Below are positions 24,335 through 32,775 of a stretch of DNA of 64,000 nt, piece after piece; the stretch's first letter is position 1, and every line of letters starts with the position of its first letter. The stretch lies in contig DATLIX010000134.1 in assembly GCA_035539215.1 (NCBI GenBank), forward strand, positions 1-64,000, read 5' to 3'. Below the pieces are notes generated by a model. That model was not told where the DNA came from and did no database searches. It saw only the letters and a list, made by a program, of their open reading frames with translations. The position numbers and the translations under genes were made by a program. The DNA comes from Dongia_B sp035539215 (GTDB taxonomy: Bacteria; Pseudomonadota; Alphaproteobacteria; Dongiales; Dongiaceae).

Positions 24335-25237
24335 TTACAATTCGATCTCAGCACCGACTTCGTCGAACATCCATTTGATGAAGTTGCGCAGGATCGGCAT
24401 ATGCAGCCGGTCGCGTTCGCAGACCACGTAATATTGCGCCGGGCTGGGATAGGAAAACGAGAAGGGCCGAATCAAGGTGCCGTCCTCCAGATTCTGGCTC
24501 ATGATCACCTGATCGCCCAAGGCGACGCCGAGACCGAGCAAAGCCGCCTCCAAGGCATGATTGGCGGTGCTGACATGGAGGCCGCGGCCGGCATCGATCT
24601 GCCGCGCGCCCGCCGCCGATAGCCATTGGGTCCAGGCGGCGCCATCATCTTCGTGAATCAGCGTGAAATTCTTGAGATCGCTCGCCGTGCGGAGGGCATA
24701 CGGATTGGCATTCAGCAGTTTAGGGCTGCAGAGCGGAAAGAGATCGACCGGTATCAGTCGATGTACCCAGCGATTTTCCCAGCGCCCGCCGCCGTAGTCG
24801 ATCACGACGTCATAGTCGCCCGGCAAGGCCTTCGGAAATGGCGAGAGGTGGTAGAAGGTCAATTCAATCTGGGGATAGGCCTCGATGAAAGCGCCCAGGC
24901 GCGGCAGTAGCCAGCGCGAGGTGAAGGTCGGCGGCGCATGAATCGCAAGATGGCCTTTGAGATCGGGATGATGCATCTCCGCCACCGTCTCGGCGATCAG
25001 GTCGAAGGCCTGTTCCAGGGCCGGCAACAGATGGCGACCGGCATCGGTCAGCAGCACCTTGTTCTGGTTGCGCTGCAGAAGGTCGATTCCGACCCATTCC
25101 TCCAATGCCTTGACCTGATGGCTGATGGCGCCGCGCGTGACATTGAGCTCGCTGGCAGCCTTGCCGAAATTGAGATTTCGCGCCGCCGCTTCGAAAGCCC
25201 GCAGCGCGTTCAAAGGTGGGATCCGCCGTTTTGCCAT
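24335..25237 (-). CDS. LysR-family transcriptional regulator (GcvA-like)
   Basis: A 300-residue LysR regulator. The N-terminal winged helix (about 1-65) reads PPLNALRAFEAAARNLNFGK then AASELNVTRGAISHQVKALE, very close to GcvA. The C-terminal effector domain (about 93-295) contains IHAPPTFTSRWLLPRLGAF and the HEDDGAAWTQWL segment. It is transcribed away from the DDAH-family gene across a 171-nt gap, the usual layout for a regulator controlling its divergent neighbour. It therefore probably regulates the hydrolase and perhaps the polyamine-type ABC genes beyond it. The co-inducer is unknown. Confidence 0.9.
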   Translation of the reverse strand: MAKRRIPPLNALRAFEAAARNLNFGKAASELNVTRGAISHQVKALEEWVGIDLLQRNQNKVLLTDAGRHLLPALEQAFDLIAETVAEMHHPDLKGHLAIHAPPTFTSRWLLPRLGAFIEAYPQIELTFYHLSPFPKALPGDYDVVIDYGGGRWENRWVHRLIPVDLFPLCSPKLLNANPYALRTASDLKNFTLIHEDDGAAWTQWLSAAGARQIDAGRGLHVSTANHALEAALLGLGVALGDQVIMSQNLEDGTLIRPFSFSYPSPAQYYVVCERDRLHMPILRNFIKWMFDEVGAEIEL

Positions 25238-25295
25238 TTACCGCAACCAGACCGCTTATTTCCGTATTTCGGCCCCCGCTCGGGCCGAGTGATGA

Positions 25296-25313
25296 GATTT
25301 ACTAAACGAAATC
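25296..25313. promoter_or_regulatory. Candidate LysR site in the divergent promoter
   Basis: GATTT-ACTAAACG-AAATC is a perfect 5-bp inverted repeat with an A/T-rich centre in the 171-nt gap between lysR and the DDAH-family gene. It suits the loose T-N11-A pattern of LysR proteins, but that pattern is frequent by chance. Confidence 0.25.
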
Positions 25314-25408
25314 CGGGAGAATTTGTCCAGTTTGCGCAAAATTTTTATAGGTCTAGCATTCTTCCCGAACGGACGGCCAGCGAGCCGTATCCAGCCAGGG
25401 AGGGCAAG

Positions 25409-26290
25409 ATGGCAGCCGACAGCGCGGTGGCGACGAAATGGGGCGTCAATTCGGAATACGGCAAACTGCACGACGTGCTGTTGTGCTCGGCGGAGAATTT
25501 CCGTTGGCTGCCGACCAGTTCGATCTCCAAGGCGACGCTTGCCAGCGGCGCCAAGTTCGACCGCCAACTCGCCATGAAGCAGCACCGGGAGATGGTGCAG
25601 GCCTATGAGGAAGGCGGCGTGAAGGTGCATTACCTGCCGGCCGACGAGAACCTGCCCTATCAGGTCTTCGCCCGCGATTCGAGCTTCATGACCCCCTGGG
25701 GCGCCGTCGTCACCCAGATGCATCAATGGTGGCGGCGCGGCGAATACGCCCCGGTCGTCAAATTCTATCAGCAGACGGGCATTCCCATCTGGAACTTCAT
25801 CACCGCTTCCGCCATGGAAGGCGGGGATTTCGACGTCATCGAGCCGGGCTGCGTGCTGATCGGCTATTGCGGCGAGCGCACCCAGGAACCTGCCGCCAAG
25901 CAGATCCAGGGCTGGCTGGAGAAGGAAGGCTGGGAAGTCCGCCTCGCCCCCATCGCCGAGCACTACGTCCATATCGACCTGATGGTCTGCATGCTGGGCC
26001 ACAAGCTGGCGGCGGTCTGCGAAGAGACCACCGACGATTGGATCATCGACTGGCTGAAGTCGAAGAAGATCGAGATCGTGCCGGTGAACTACAAGGATAC
26101 CATGGCGCTGGGCTGCAACGTCATGTCGCTAGGCGACAGCAAGGTACTGTCGACGGCGCATAGCAAGGATCTCAATGCGCGCTTGCGCGCCCACGGTTTC
26201 ACTGTCTACGACCCGGATGTCACCATGTTCACCCTGGGCGGCGGCGGCGTGCATTGCATGGCCCAGGCGCTGCGTCGCGATCCGGTCTGA
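25409..26290 (+). CDS. Dimethylargininase/amidinotransferase-family hydrolase
   Basis: A 293-residue cytosolic enzyme of the guanidino-group-modifying superfamily (DDAH, arginine deiminase, amidinotransferase). Conserved residues are visible: FARDSS (Arg89-Asp90), EGGD (137-140), catalytic His188 in HYVHIDLMV, and nucleophile Cys283 in GGGVHCMAQ. It should attack the guanidine carbon of an arginine-like substrate; whether this is methylarginine, agmatine or another guanidino compound cannot be told. A GGGAGG ribosome-binding site precedes the ATG at 25409. Its position between a divergent LysR gene and a PotABCD-type importer suggests it processes the imported substrate. Confidence 0.85.
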   Translation: MAADSAVATKWGVNSEYGKLHDVLLCSAENFRWLPTSSISKATLASGAKFDRQLAMKQHREMVQAYEEGGVKVHYLPADENLPYQVFARDSSFMTPWGAVVTQMHQWWRRGEYAPVVKFYQQTGIPIWNFITASAMEGGDFDVIEPGCVLIGYCGERTQEPAAKQIQGWLEKEGWEVRLAPIAEHYVHIDLMVCMLGHKLAAVCEETTDDWIIDWLKSKKIEIVPVNYKDTMALGCNVMSLGDSKVLSTAHSKDLNARLRAHGFTVYDPDVTMFTLGGGGVHCMAQALRRDPV

Positions 26291-26318
26291 GTTCTGCGGG
26301 GAACAACAAATCTCTCTT

Positions 26319-26358
26319 GATCCGATGCTGAGAGCCTGAACAGGCCCGGCACCGGATC
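26319..26358 (+). other. Structured leader between DDAH-family gene and ABC operon
   Basis: GATCCG (26319) pairs with CGGATC (26353), and inner TGC/GCA and GCC/GGC segments extend the helix with bulges. It lies 28 nt after the hydrolase stop and about 60 nt before potA. It could be an intercistronic hairpin. I do not recognise a known riboswitch class. Confidence 0.35.
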
Positions 26359-26417
26359 AAATTGGTTCTAGCGACAGGGGACGGTTATGGAGCATCGATC
26401 CATGACAAGGCGAGTTC

Positions 26418-27506
26418 ATGCCTGAGACAGGCGCTGACCTCGTTATTGATCATATCGTCAAGCAATATGGCAACTTCCGCGCCGTCGACGACGTGTCGCT
26501 ACAGGTCAAGCGCGGCGAGTTCCTGACCCTGCTCGGCCCTTCCGGCTCCGGCAAAACCACGCTTCTCATGATGATCGCCGGCTTCACCCAACCCCAAGCC
26601 GGCCGCATCCTGCTGGGCGAGCGCGACATCACCCATCTGCCGCCCGAGCAGCGCGATTTCGGCATGGTGTTCCAGGGCTATGCCCTGTTCCCGCATATGA
26701 GCGTCGCCGAAAACGTCGCCTTTCCTCTGCGCATCCGCAAGCGGCCGAGAGCGGAGATCGAAGCCGCCGTGACCCAGGCGCTCGGCCGCGTGCAGATGGC
26801 CCACCTAAGGGACCGCCTGCCGCGCCAGCTTTCCGGCGGCCAGCAACAGCGCGTAGCCCTGGCGCGCGCCATGAGTTTTCATCCGCATCTGCTGCTGCTC
26901 GATGAGCCCTTGGGTGCGCTCGACCGCAAGCTTCGCATCGATGTACAGCTGGAGATCAAGAAGCTGCATCACGAGCTTGGCACCACCTTCATCTATGTGA
27001 CGCATGACCAGGAAGAGGCCTTGTCGATGTCGGATCGCATCGCCATCTGCCGCCAGGGTCGGGTCGCGCAGATCGGTACGCCGAGCGAACTCTACGACCG
27101 GCCGTCGTCACGCTTCGTCGCCTCCTTCCTCGGCGAAAGCGATTTCCTCACCGGCAAGGTGCGGGCCGTGGAGAATGGTGTCGCCCGTGTTGCCACACCG
27201 GCCGGCGAGATCCACCAGAACGGCCATCGCCAGCCAGCGGTAGGCAGCGAAATCACCATCGCTCTGCGGCCGGAGAAGCTGGCGCTGCTGGCCGAGGCCC
27301 CCGCGGATGGCCGTAATCGCCTCGCCGGCGAAGTGCGCGCCTGGCGCTATCTCGGCGGCCATCTCAGTTTTGAAATCGGCGTTGCCGGCATCGGCAGCGT
27401 GAAAGCCGAGATCGCCGCCGCCGACGGGCAATCTTTTCTACAGGAAGGCAAACCCGTCTGGCTCGCCTGGCGCGAGCAGGACGGCGTCGTCGTCAGCGAC
27501 GATTGA
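26418..27506 (+). CDS. Polyamine-type ABC transporter ATP-binding protein (PotA-like)
   Basis: ATPase of 362 residues: Walker A GPSGSGKTT (about 37-45), Q-loop MVFQGYALFPHMSVAENVAF, signature LSGGQQQR, Walker B LLLLDEPLGALD, switch His in VTHDQEEALS. The C-terminal TOBE_2 domain (about 275-355) is typical for spermidine/putrescine-type importers. Several in-frame ATGs lie upstream; 26418 (MPETGADLVIDHIVKQYGNF) matches family length and has an AAGGCGAG ribosome-binding site. First gene of a PotA-D-B-C order. Confidence 0.92.
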   Translation: MPETGADLVIDHIVKQYGNFRAVDDVSLQVKRGEFLTLLGPSGSGKTTLLMMIAGFTQPQAGRILLGERDITHLPPEQRDFGMVFQGYALFPHMSVAENVAFPLRIRKRPRAEIEAAVTQALGRVQMAHLRDRLPRQLSGGQQQRVALARAMSFHPHLLLLDEPLGALDRKLRIDVQLEIKKLHHELGTTFIYVTHDQEEALSMSDRIAICRQGRVAQIGTPSELYDRPSSRFVASFLGESDFLTGKVRAVENGVARVATPAGEIHQNGHRQPAVGSEITIALRPEKLALLAEAPADGRNRLAGEVRAWRYLGGHLSFEIGVAGIGSVKAEIAAADGQSFLQEGKPVWLAWREQDGVVVSDD

Positions 27507-27604
27507 AGGCCACATTGACAATCGGCCGGCGGGATCAACCACCGGATCAGCGGGGAAAGCAATCAAAAATCAGTCTCAACGACCATCAGCCTGGGAGGGC
27601 ATCC

Positions 27605-28675
27605 ATGAGCAAGCTTATCACACCATCGCCGCGTCACTTGATCACCCGGCGCAGAGCCTTGGCAATCACCGGCGCCGCCATCGCCGCACCTCTGATCCTG
27701 CATACCAGCCGCGCCGGCGCCGCGGTCGAACTGGTCATGGCCAATTGGGGCGGCGACGCCATTCCCAATTTCAAGGCTGCCTTCGCCGATCCCTTTGAAA
27801 AGGCAACCGGCATCAAGGTGACGATCGACGGCAGCGGTCCGACCGACGGCAAGATCAAGGCCATGGTGGAAAGCGGCAATGTCACCTGGAATCTCTGCGA
27901 TGCCGACAGCTTCACCTCGCAGGATCTCGGCTCCAAGGGCCTCTTGGAAGAGATCGACTATTCGATCGTCGATGCCAACAAGGTGCGGCCGGGCCAGGCG
28001 CTGAAATATGGCTGCGCCAGCTATATCTACACTTACGTGATCGCCTACAATTCCAAGAAGCTGCCGGAAGCACCGAAGACCTGGGCCGATTTCTGGAATG
28101 TCGAGAAATTCCCGGGCAAGCGCACGTTCTGGAAATACATGTCCGGCGCCCTGGAAGCAGCCCTGATCGCCGACGGCGTGCCGGCCGACAAGCTCTATCC
28201 GCTCGACACCAAGCGCGCCTTCAAGAAGCTGGAAGAACTGAAGGACCATATTATCCTGTGGGAATCCGGTGCCGACAGCCAGCGCTTCCTGCGCGAGGGC
28301 GAGGTCACCATGGGTTCGATCTGGAATACCCGCGCGACCTTGATCAACCGCGACACCAAGGGCGAGGTCAAATGGACCTTCAACCAGGGCGTCGCCGGCC
28401 CCTCCTCCTGGGCGGTGCCGAAGGGCGCCAAGAACCTCAAGGAGACGATGCAGTTCATCGCCTTCATGCAGAAACCGGAACTGCAGCTCGAACTCTTGAA
28501 AACCATGTCGAATGGCCCGGCAAACCCGGCCGGCTCAGCGCTCGCAACGGGCGACCTTGCCACCATCGATCCCGGCAATGACGCCAATTGGAAGACGGAG
28601 ATCGCACTCGACGTGAAGTGGTATGCGGAGAACTACAATACCGTCCTCAACGACTATCTCGATCTCTTCTCATAA
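27605..28675 (+). CDS. Polyamine-type ABC transporter substrate-binding protein (PotD-like)
   Basis: Periplasmic binding protein of 356 residues. The N-terminus carries a twin-arginine-like signal (ITRRRALAITGAAIAAPLIL, cut around residue 37), followed by ELVMANWGGDAIPNFKAAFA, typical of the SBP_bac_8/PotD group. The acidic residues that contact amine groups (CDADSF and WESGAD regions) are plausible. Given the adjacent guanidino hydrolase, the ligand may be a polyamine or a guanidino compound. The start at 27605 was chosen because it gives the signal peptide and follows GGGAGG. Confidence 0.9.
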   Translation: MSKLITPSPRHLITRRRALAITGAAIAAPLILHTSRAGAAVELVMANWGGDAIPNFKAAFADPFEKATGIKVTIDGSGPTDGKIKAMVESGNVTWNLCDADSFTSQDLGSKGLLEEIDYSIVDANKVRPGQALKYGCASYIYTYVIAYNSKKLPEAPKTWADFWNVEKFPGKRTFWKYMSGALEAALIADGVPADKLYPLDTKRAFKKLEELKDHIILWESGADSQRFLREGEVTMGSIWNTRATLINRDTKGEVKWTFNQGVAGPSSWAVPKGAKNLKETMQFIAFMQKPELQLELLKTMSNGPANPAGSALATGDLATIDPGNDANWKTEIALDVKWYAENYNTVLNDYLDLFS

Positions 28676-28686
28676 GCGATCGGACA

Positions 28687-29586
28687 ATGGCGAGCGAGGT
28701 CAGCAGCGGCAGCGTTATGCAGCGGAATAGTAGCCGCGGGACGATGCTGTTCGGCAACCGACAGGAACGGGTCTATTGGCTGTTCCTGGCGCCGGTATTG
28801 CTGGCCTTGCTCGTCTTCTTCCTGCTGCCGCTGCTGCAGGTCTTCTGGATCAGTTTCAGCGACCCCAGTATCGGCACGGACAATTATGTCCGCCTGGTGG
28901 AAAGCCGGGCGATCCAGAAGGTCGTGCTAACCACCTTGCGGATCTGTGCCATTACCACGGCCGCTGCCGTCCTGATCGGCTATGTCATCGCCTTCACCGT
29001 GACGCTGGCGCCGCCCCGTACCCGCAGCCTGCTGATGTTCGCCATCCTGGTGCCGTTCTGGATGTCCGTGCTGGTGCGCGCCTTCGCCTGGGTAACGTTG
29101 CTGCGCAATGAGGGCGTCATCAACAGCTTCCTGATGAGCTTCGGCATCATCGACAGCCCGCTCGCCATGAGCAACAACGAGTTCGGCGTCATCATCGGCA
29201 TGACCCATTTCATGACGCCCTATGCCGTGCTGCCGCTGCTCGCCAGCATGGACGGCATCAATCCGGCACTGGTCGCCGCGGCGCGTGGCCTTGGCGCCGG
29301 CACGACACAGAGTTTCCTGAAGGTCTTCCTGCCGCTCACCAAGCCCGGCATTTTCGCGGCGACAATCCTGGTCTTCATCATGACGCTCGGCTTTTTCGTG
29401 ACGCCGATCATCCTCGGCGGCGGGCGTACCGTGATGATCGCCGAGTACATCACCGTGCAGATGCAGCAGACCCTACGCTGGGGTCTCGCCGCGGCGCTCG
29501 CCACAGTCCTCCTCGCCGTCGTCCTGCTGCTGATTGGCTTGTTGTCGCGCAGCATGGATATGCGCAAGATTCTGGGTGGAGGCTGA
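28687..29586 (+). CDS. Polyamine-type ABC transporter permease (PotB-like)
   Basis: Inner-membrane permease of 299 residues with six predicted helices. The first helix (YWLFLAPVLLALLVFFLLP) and the EAA loop LVAAARGLGAGTTQSFLKVF near residues 196-215 are clear. MASEV (28687) is the likeliest start, 11 nt after the PotD-like gene; later in-frame Mets are possible. The downstream permease begins 1 nt after its stop, so they are translationally coupled. Confidence 0.9.
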   Translation: MASEVSSGSVMQRNSSRGTMLFGNRQERVYWLFLAPVLLALLVFFLLPLLQVFWISFSDPSIGTDNYVRLVESRAIQKVVLTTLRICAITTAAAVLIGYVIAFTVTLAPPRTRSLLMFAILVPFWMSVLVRAFAWVTLLRNEGVINSFLMSFGIIDSPLAMSNNEFGVIIGMTHFMTPYAVLPLLASMDGINPALVAAARGLGAGTTQSFLKVFLPLTKPGIFAATILVFIMTLGFFVTPIILGGGRTVMIAEYITVQMQQTLRWGLAAALATVLLAVVLLLIGLLSRSMDMRKILGGG

Positions 29587-29587
29587 G

Positions 29588-30391
29588 ATGATCGATTTCG
29601 GCCGCAGCCGCGCACTTCGCACCGCCAGGTTCATGGGTTGGCTCGGCGCCCTGTTCCTGCTGCTGCCGAGCTTCGTCATTATCCCGATTTCCTTCACCAC
29701 GCATCATTATCTCTCGCTGCCGGACGAAGGCTTATCGCTGCAGCACTACCGGAATCTCTTCAGCAATCCGCTCTGGCTCGGTGCGATCGGCCAGAGCCTG
29801 CTGATCGCCATCCTCTCATCGCTGCTGGCGGTGGTCACGGGAACGATGGGCGCCATCGGACTATGGCGTCTTGCCAGCCGCTTCAGCGACGCCCTGCGCA
29901 ACGTGATGCTGCTGCCGCTGATCGTACCGCCGATCATCTCCGCCCTCGCCTTCTACAAGGCCTGGGTCAAACTGGGTCTCTTGGACTCCTATGCCGGCAT
30001 CGTCATCGCCCATGCCATCCTGGCGGTGCCCTATGTCGTCATCACGGTGACGACCTCGCTCAGCAATTTCGATCCGAAGCTGGAACAGGCGGCGCGCAAT
30101 CTCGGCGCCAGCGCCTGGACGGCGATGCGGCTCATCATCGTACCGGTGATCAAACCCGGTATTCTCTCAGGCGCGGTGCTGGCCTTTCTCGCCTCCTGGG
30201 ACGAGATCGTGGTGACGCTCTTCATCAGCAGCCAGCGCATCATGACCCTGCCGAAGGCGATCTGGAACGGCATCCGCGACAACATCGATCCTACCGTGGC
30301 GGCAGTCGGCAGCCTGGTGATCCTGATCACGCTGGTGGCCACCTGCTGGCGTGTGGCGCGGCAAAGCCGCGCTGCCTCACGCGGTCAATAG
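29588..30391 (+). CDS. Polyamine-type ABC transporter permease (PotC-like)
   Basis: Second permease, 267 residues, six predicted helices. The first helix (LGALFLLLPSFVIIPISF), the PotC-type SFTTHHYLSLPDEGLSLQHY segment after it and the EAA loop LEQAARNLGASAWTAMRLII (about 159-178) identify it. The start ATG at 29588 lies just past the previous stop. Its last 15 nt overlap the end of the convergent DUF1513 gene, so no terminator fits between the two operons. Confidence 0.9.
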   Translation: MIDFGRSRALRTARFMGWLGALFLLLPSFVIIPISFTTHHYLSLPDEGLSLQHYRNLFSNPLWLGAIGQSLLIAILSSLLAVVTGTMGAIGLWRLASRFSDALRNVMLLPLIVPPIISALAFYKAWVKLGLLDSYAGIVIAHAILAVPYVVITVTTSLSNFDPKLEQAARNLGASAWTAMRLIIVPVIKPGILSGAVLAFLASWDEIVVTLFISSQRIMTLPKAIWNGIRDNIDPTVAAVGSLVILITLVATCWRVARQSRAASRGQ

Positions 30392-31513
30392 CGTCAGGTG
30401 ATTATCCCACTGCCAGCGTGAATCGCGGGTGAGAATGCTGGCGGTCGGCGCCATCGGCTTGCCGGCAACATCGAGAGCCTGCACCCGCAGGATATCGCCC
30501 CGGCCGCCGGTGAGGAGAAATTCACCCGGCGCGGTTCCCGGCGCCACGCCGCAGCCATCAGCGACGGCAATGGCGCCCAGCCAGCGGTCATCTGCCAGCG
30601 ACCAGAACATGGCCACATTGCCCTTGGGCGAGGTGGCGCAGGTGATTCGGCTGGCACGATCGACAGCAATGCTGCCGATATAGCCGCGCGTGGTGAGCGC
30701 GATCTCACGCGGAATCTCAAGGAGGCGCAGGCCTCCTTGAAGATCCATGACGCCGACCAATGGCCTCAGATCGCTTTGCGCATCCTGGTCCTGCATGGCG
30801 ACCGCGACCTCGCCCGTGGCTGTCAGCGCCATATGCCGCATCGAGAGGGTTGCCAGCTCCTCCGGCAGCACGGTCTTGCTTAGGATCGCGCCGTCACGAA
30901 GATCGAGAACGACCAGGCTGCTCTCGACCTCCCCCACCGCCTGACGCTGCAGGATGCCGCCATTGGCTATGATGATCCGCCCGCGCGCCGCATCGACCAG
31001 CGCTTCATGGGGTTCGATGCCGTGACTGGACCAGGCCCGCCGCCAGCGGCCCGTGGCGCTCTCATAGAAACTCAACCGGCCGAGACTGGTCTCGACATGT
31101 TCCTCCGTCGTCAACAGCTCATCGCCGGTACCGAGAAACACCGCGTGACCGTTGAATTCGTGATCGGCGGCAAGGCCAAGATCGAACAGCGCCTGGCCGG
31201 TCCTGAGATCGATCATGGTACTGTGGCGGCCGGGTTGGCGACCGGCGGCGAGGCAGATCGATTTGCCTGGATGCAAGGCGATCTCATGCGCCCGCATTTT
31301 CAGCACCGTCTGCCTGATGACCCGCCCGTCAGCCTCCAGCACAGCAGCTCCGAAACCGCCGCCGCTGCCGGTGAGATCGCGGCCGAGGCAGGCACTGAGG
31401 AAGCGATCGCCACCGGTCCGCGCAGAGCCGCTTTCGGCATCCGCTTTGCCGCTGCCGAAAGCAGCTGTCACGTTCCGGGCCAGCCGAGACAAGAAACGCC
31501 CTTTTTCCATCAT
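30377..31513 (-). CDS. DUF1513 iron-regulated protein
   Basis: A 378-residue beta-propeller-like protein of the DUF1513 family, which accompanies imelysin/thiol-oxidoreductase operons. Family landmarks: AHEIALHPGKSICLAAGRQP, HSTMIDLRTGQ, the GHAVFLGTGDELLTTE stretch, SSHGIEPHEALV and SWQWDNH-like SRWQWDNH at the end. Family members usually have a twin-arginine signal; here the N-terminus (MMEKGRFLSRLARNVTAAFG) lacks a clear one, so export is uncertain. Role in iron uptake is inferred from context. Last gene of the imelysin operon, 38 nt after the second imelysin. Confidence 0.88.
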   Translation of the reverse strand: MMEKGRFLSRLARNVTAAFGSGKADAESGSARTGGDRFLSACLGRDLTGSGGGFGAAVLEADGRVIRQTVLKMRAHEIALHPGKSICLAAGRQPGRHSTMIDLRTGQALFDLGLAADHEFNGHAVFLGTGDELLTTEEHVETSLGRLSFYESATGRWRRAWSSHGIEPHEALVDAARGRIIIANGGILQRQAVGEVESSLVVLDLRDGAILSKTVLPEELATLSMRHMALTATGEVAVAMQDQDAQSDLRPLVGVMDLQGGLRLLEIPREIALTTRGYIGSIAVDRASRITCATSPKGNVAMFWSLADDRWLGAIAVADGCGVAPGTAPGEFLLTGGRGDILRVQALDVAGKPMAPTASILTRDSRWQWDNHLTLLTA

Positions 31514-31551
31514 CGATCTCCCGCTTTGATCTCTCTGCGCAGCAGGCGGTC

Positions 31552-32697
31552 TCAGCCGCTATCGCCGTCGAGATCGTTGAAGCCCAGGGTGATACCCGCC
31601 GCTTTCGGCATCTCATTAGTCAAGATGTCGCGAAACTGGTTGATCCTGACCAGCAGCGCCTGCACCTCGCCGCGCCCCGCCTTGTCATCTGTGACCGCAA
31701 GATCGAGCGGCAGGTTGACCGCCGCCAAGGCCTGTTCACAGGCCGCGAGGGCCGACGTCAGCTTCTGTGAGAGTACCGCCGCGGTATCGGGAGCTGTCAC
31801 GAGAGCGATGGCCGACCCCGTGGGATCGCCCAGCAGCGCCTGCTTCAGCGCCATGAGATTACGGTCGATATTGTGCAGCGACCGGCCTGAACGCCATTGC
31901 TCGGCCTGATGCGGCTTGGCCGCAGCCTGGCTCTTGCCAAGAGCCAGGCCAAGTTTCTGGCCGCCGATCAGCTGACTGACCGTCACCAACCCGGCATAGA
32001 TCTGATTGGTCGCCTCCTGCGGCGAGGCAGCGAAGCCGCCCTGATCCCCTTTGCCCAGCTTGACTGCGAAATCCTGCCAGGCCGCGCGGCCCTCTTTGGC
32101 GATCTGCCGCAGATTGCCGGCAATGGCGCCGATCAGCTCAATGCGATAGGCGGCAGCAGGCGTTCCCGCCATCAGCTGCGCCATGGCCTTGTCGCTCACT
32201 GCTTTGCCGTCAGTGCCATGCTCGCTGTCGAACAGCAGGCGTTCCAGGGCGGTCAATCCCTGCAGTGCAATGCTGGCAGTGGCGAAACTCGCCGGTACCA
32301 GCTTGCTCGTATCGGCAGCGGCGAGAAAGGCGGCGATCTGCTTCTCCGTGATGTTGCTGCGTTCCGGCCAATAGGCGATGCGATCGAGGCGCTGGTTCTG
32401 CGTCAGCGGCCCGAAGCGCAGCAGCTGCACCGCCATCCAGGCATCGGACACGCCGTTGAAGCCCTGCACGACGGCAGCGAAGCTTTCCGCGCTGGGCGCC
32501 TTCTTGAGGGTTTGCGTGGCGCCATCCAGCGTGGCACCGGCAGTTTCGAACTGCGCCAAAATAGGCAGCGCGATCTTCTCGCCGAACGCTGCATTGAAAG
32601 CCGTCGAAGGACGGTCCACGGCCCGCGCCGATCGCGGCAGGATCTGCCACAGGACGGCGGTGATCGCGCTCAATAATGTCTGGCGCCTGGTTGGCAT
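31552..32697 (-). CDS. Imelysin-family protein, second copy with altered GxHxxE motif
   Basis: A 381-residue exported imelysin (peptidase M75-like) protein. The N-terminus MPTRRQTLLSAITAVLW followed by PRSARA is a signal sequence with a weak twin-arginine pattern. Helical repeats follow, including WMAVQLLRFGPLTQNQRLDR and RIAYWPERSN, both typical of the second imelysin of such operons. The GxHxxE signature of the first copy reads GLTALE here, so the His is missing; this is common in this subfamily. The probable role is a periplasmic iron-handling or binding partner, not a peptidase. Located 78 nt downstream of the di-heme oxidoreductase. Confidence 0.87.
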   Translation of the reverse strand: MPTRRQTLLSAITAVLWQILPRSARAVDRPSTAFNAAFGEKIALPILAQFETAGATLDGATQTLKKAPSAESFAAVVQGFNGVSDAWMAVQLLRFGPLTQNQRLDRIAYWPERSNITEKQIAAFLAAADTSKLVPASFATASIALQGLTALERLLFDSEHGTDGKAVSDKAMAQLMAGTPAAAYRIELIGAIAGNLRQIAKEGRAAWQDFAVKLGKGDQGGFAASPQEATNQIYAGLVTVSQLIGGQKLGLALGKSQAAAKPHQAEQWRSGRSLHNIDRNLMALKQALLGDPTGSAIALVTAPDTAAVLSQKLTSALAACEQALAAVNLPLDLAVTDDKAGRGEVQALLVRINQFRDILTNEMPKAAGITLGFNDLDGDSG

Positions 32698-32775
32698 CTG
32701 TTCCTTCCTTATCGCTTCTTCCCTGTTGATCTCTTATCCAACGGGCCGCCCACATCGCAGATCGTCTGATCGATG

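Noticed and set aside
26320..26360. Possible TPP riboswitch before potA because of the CTGAGA string
   Set aside because: Only that short string matches; the conserved ACCTGATCTGGATAATGCC-like second half and the three-stem layout are absent.
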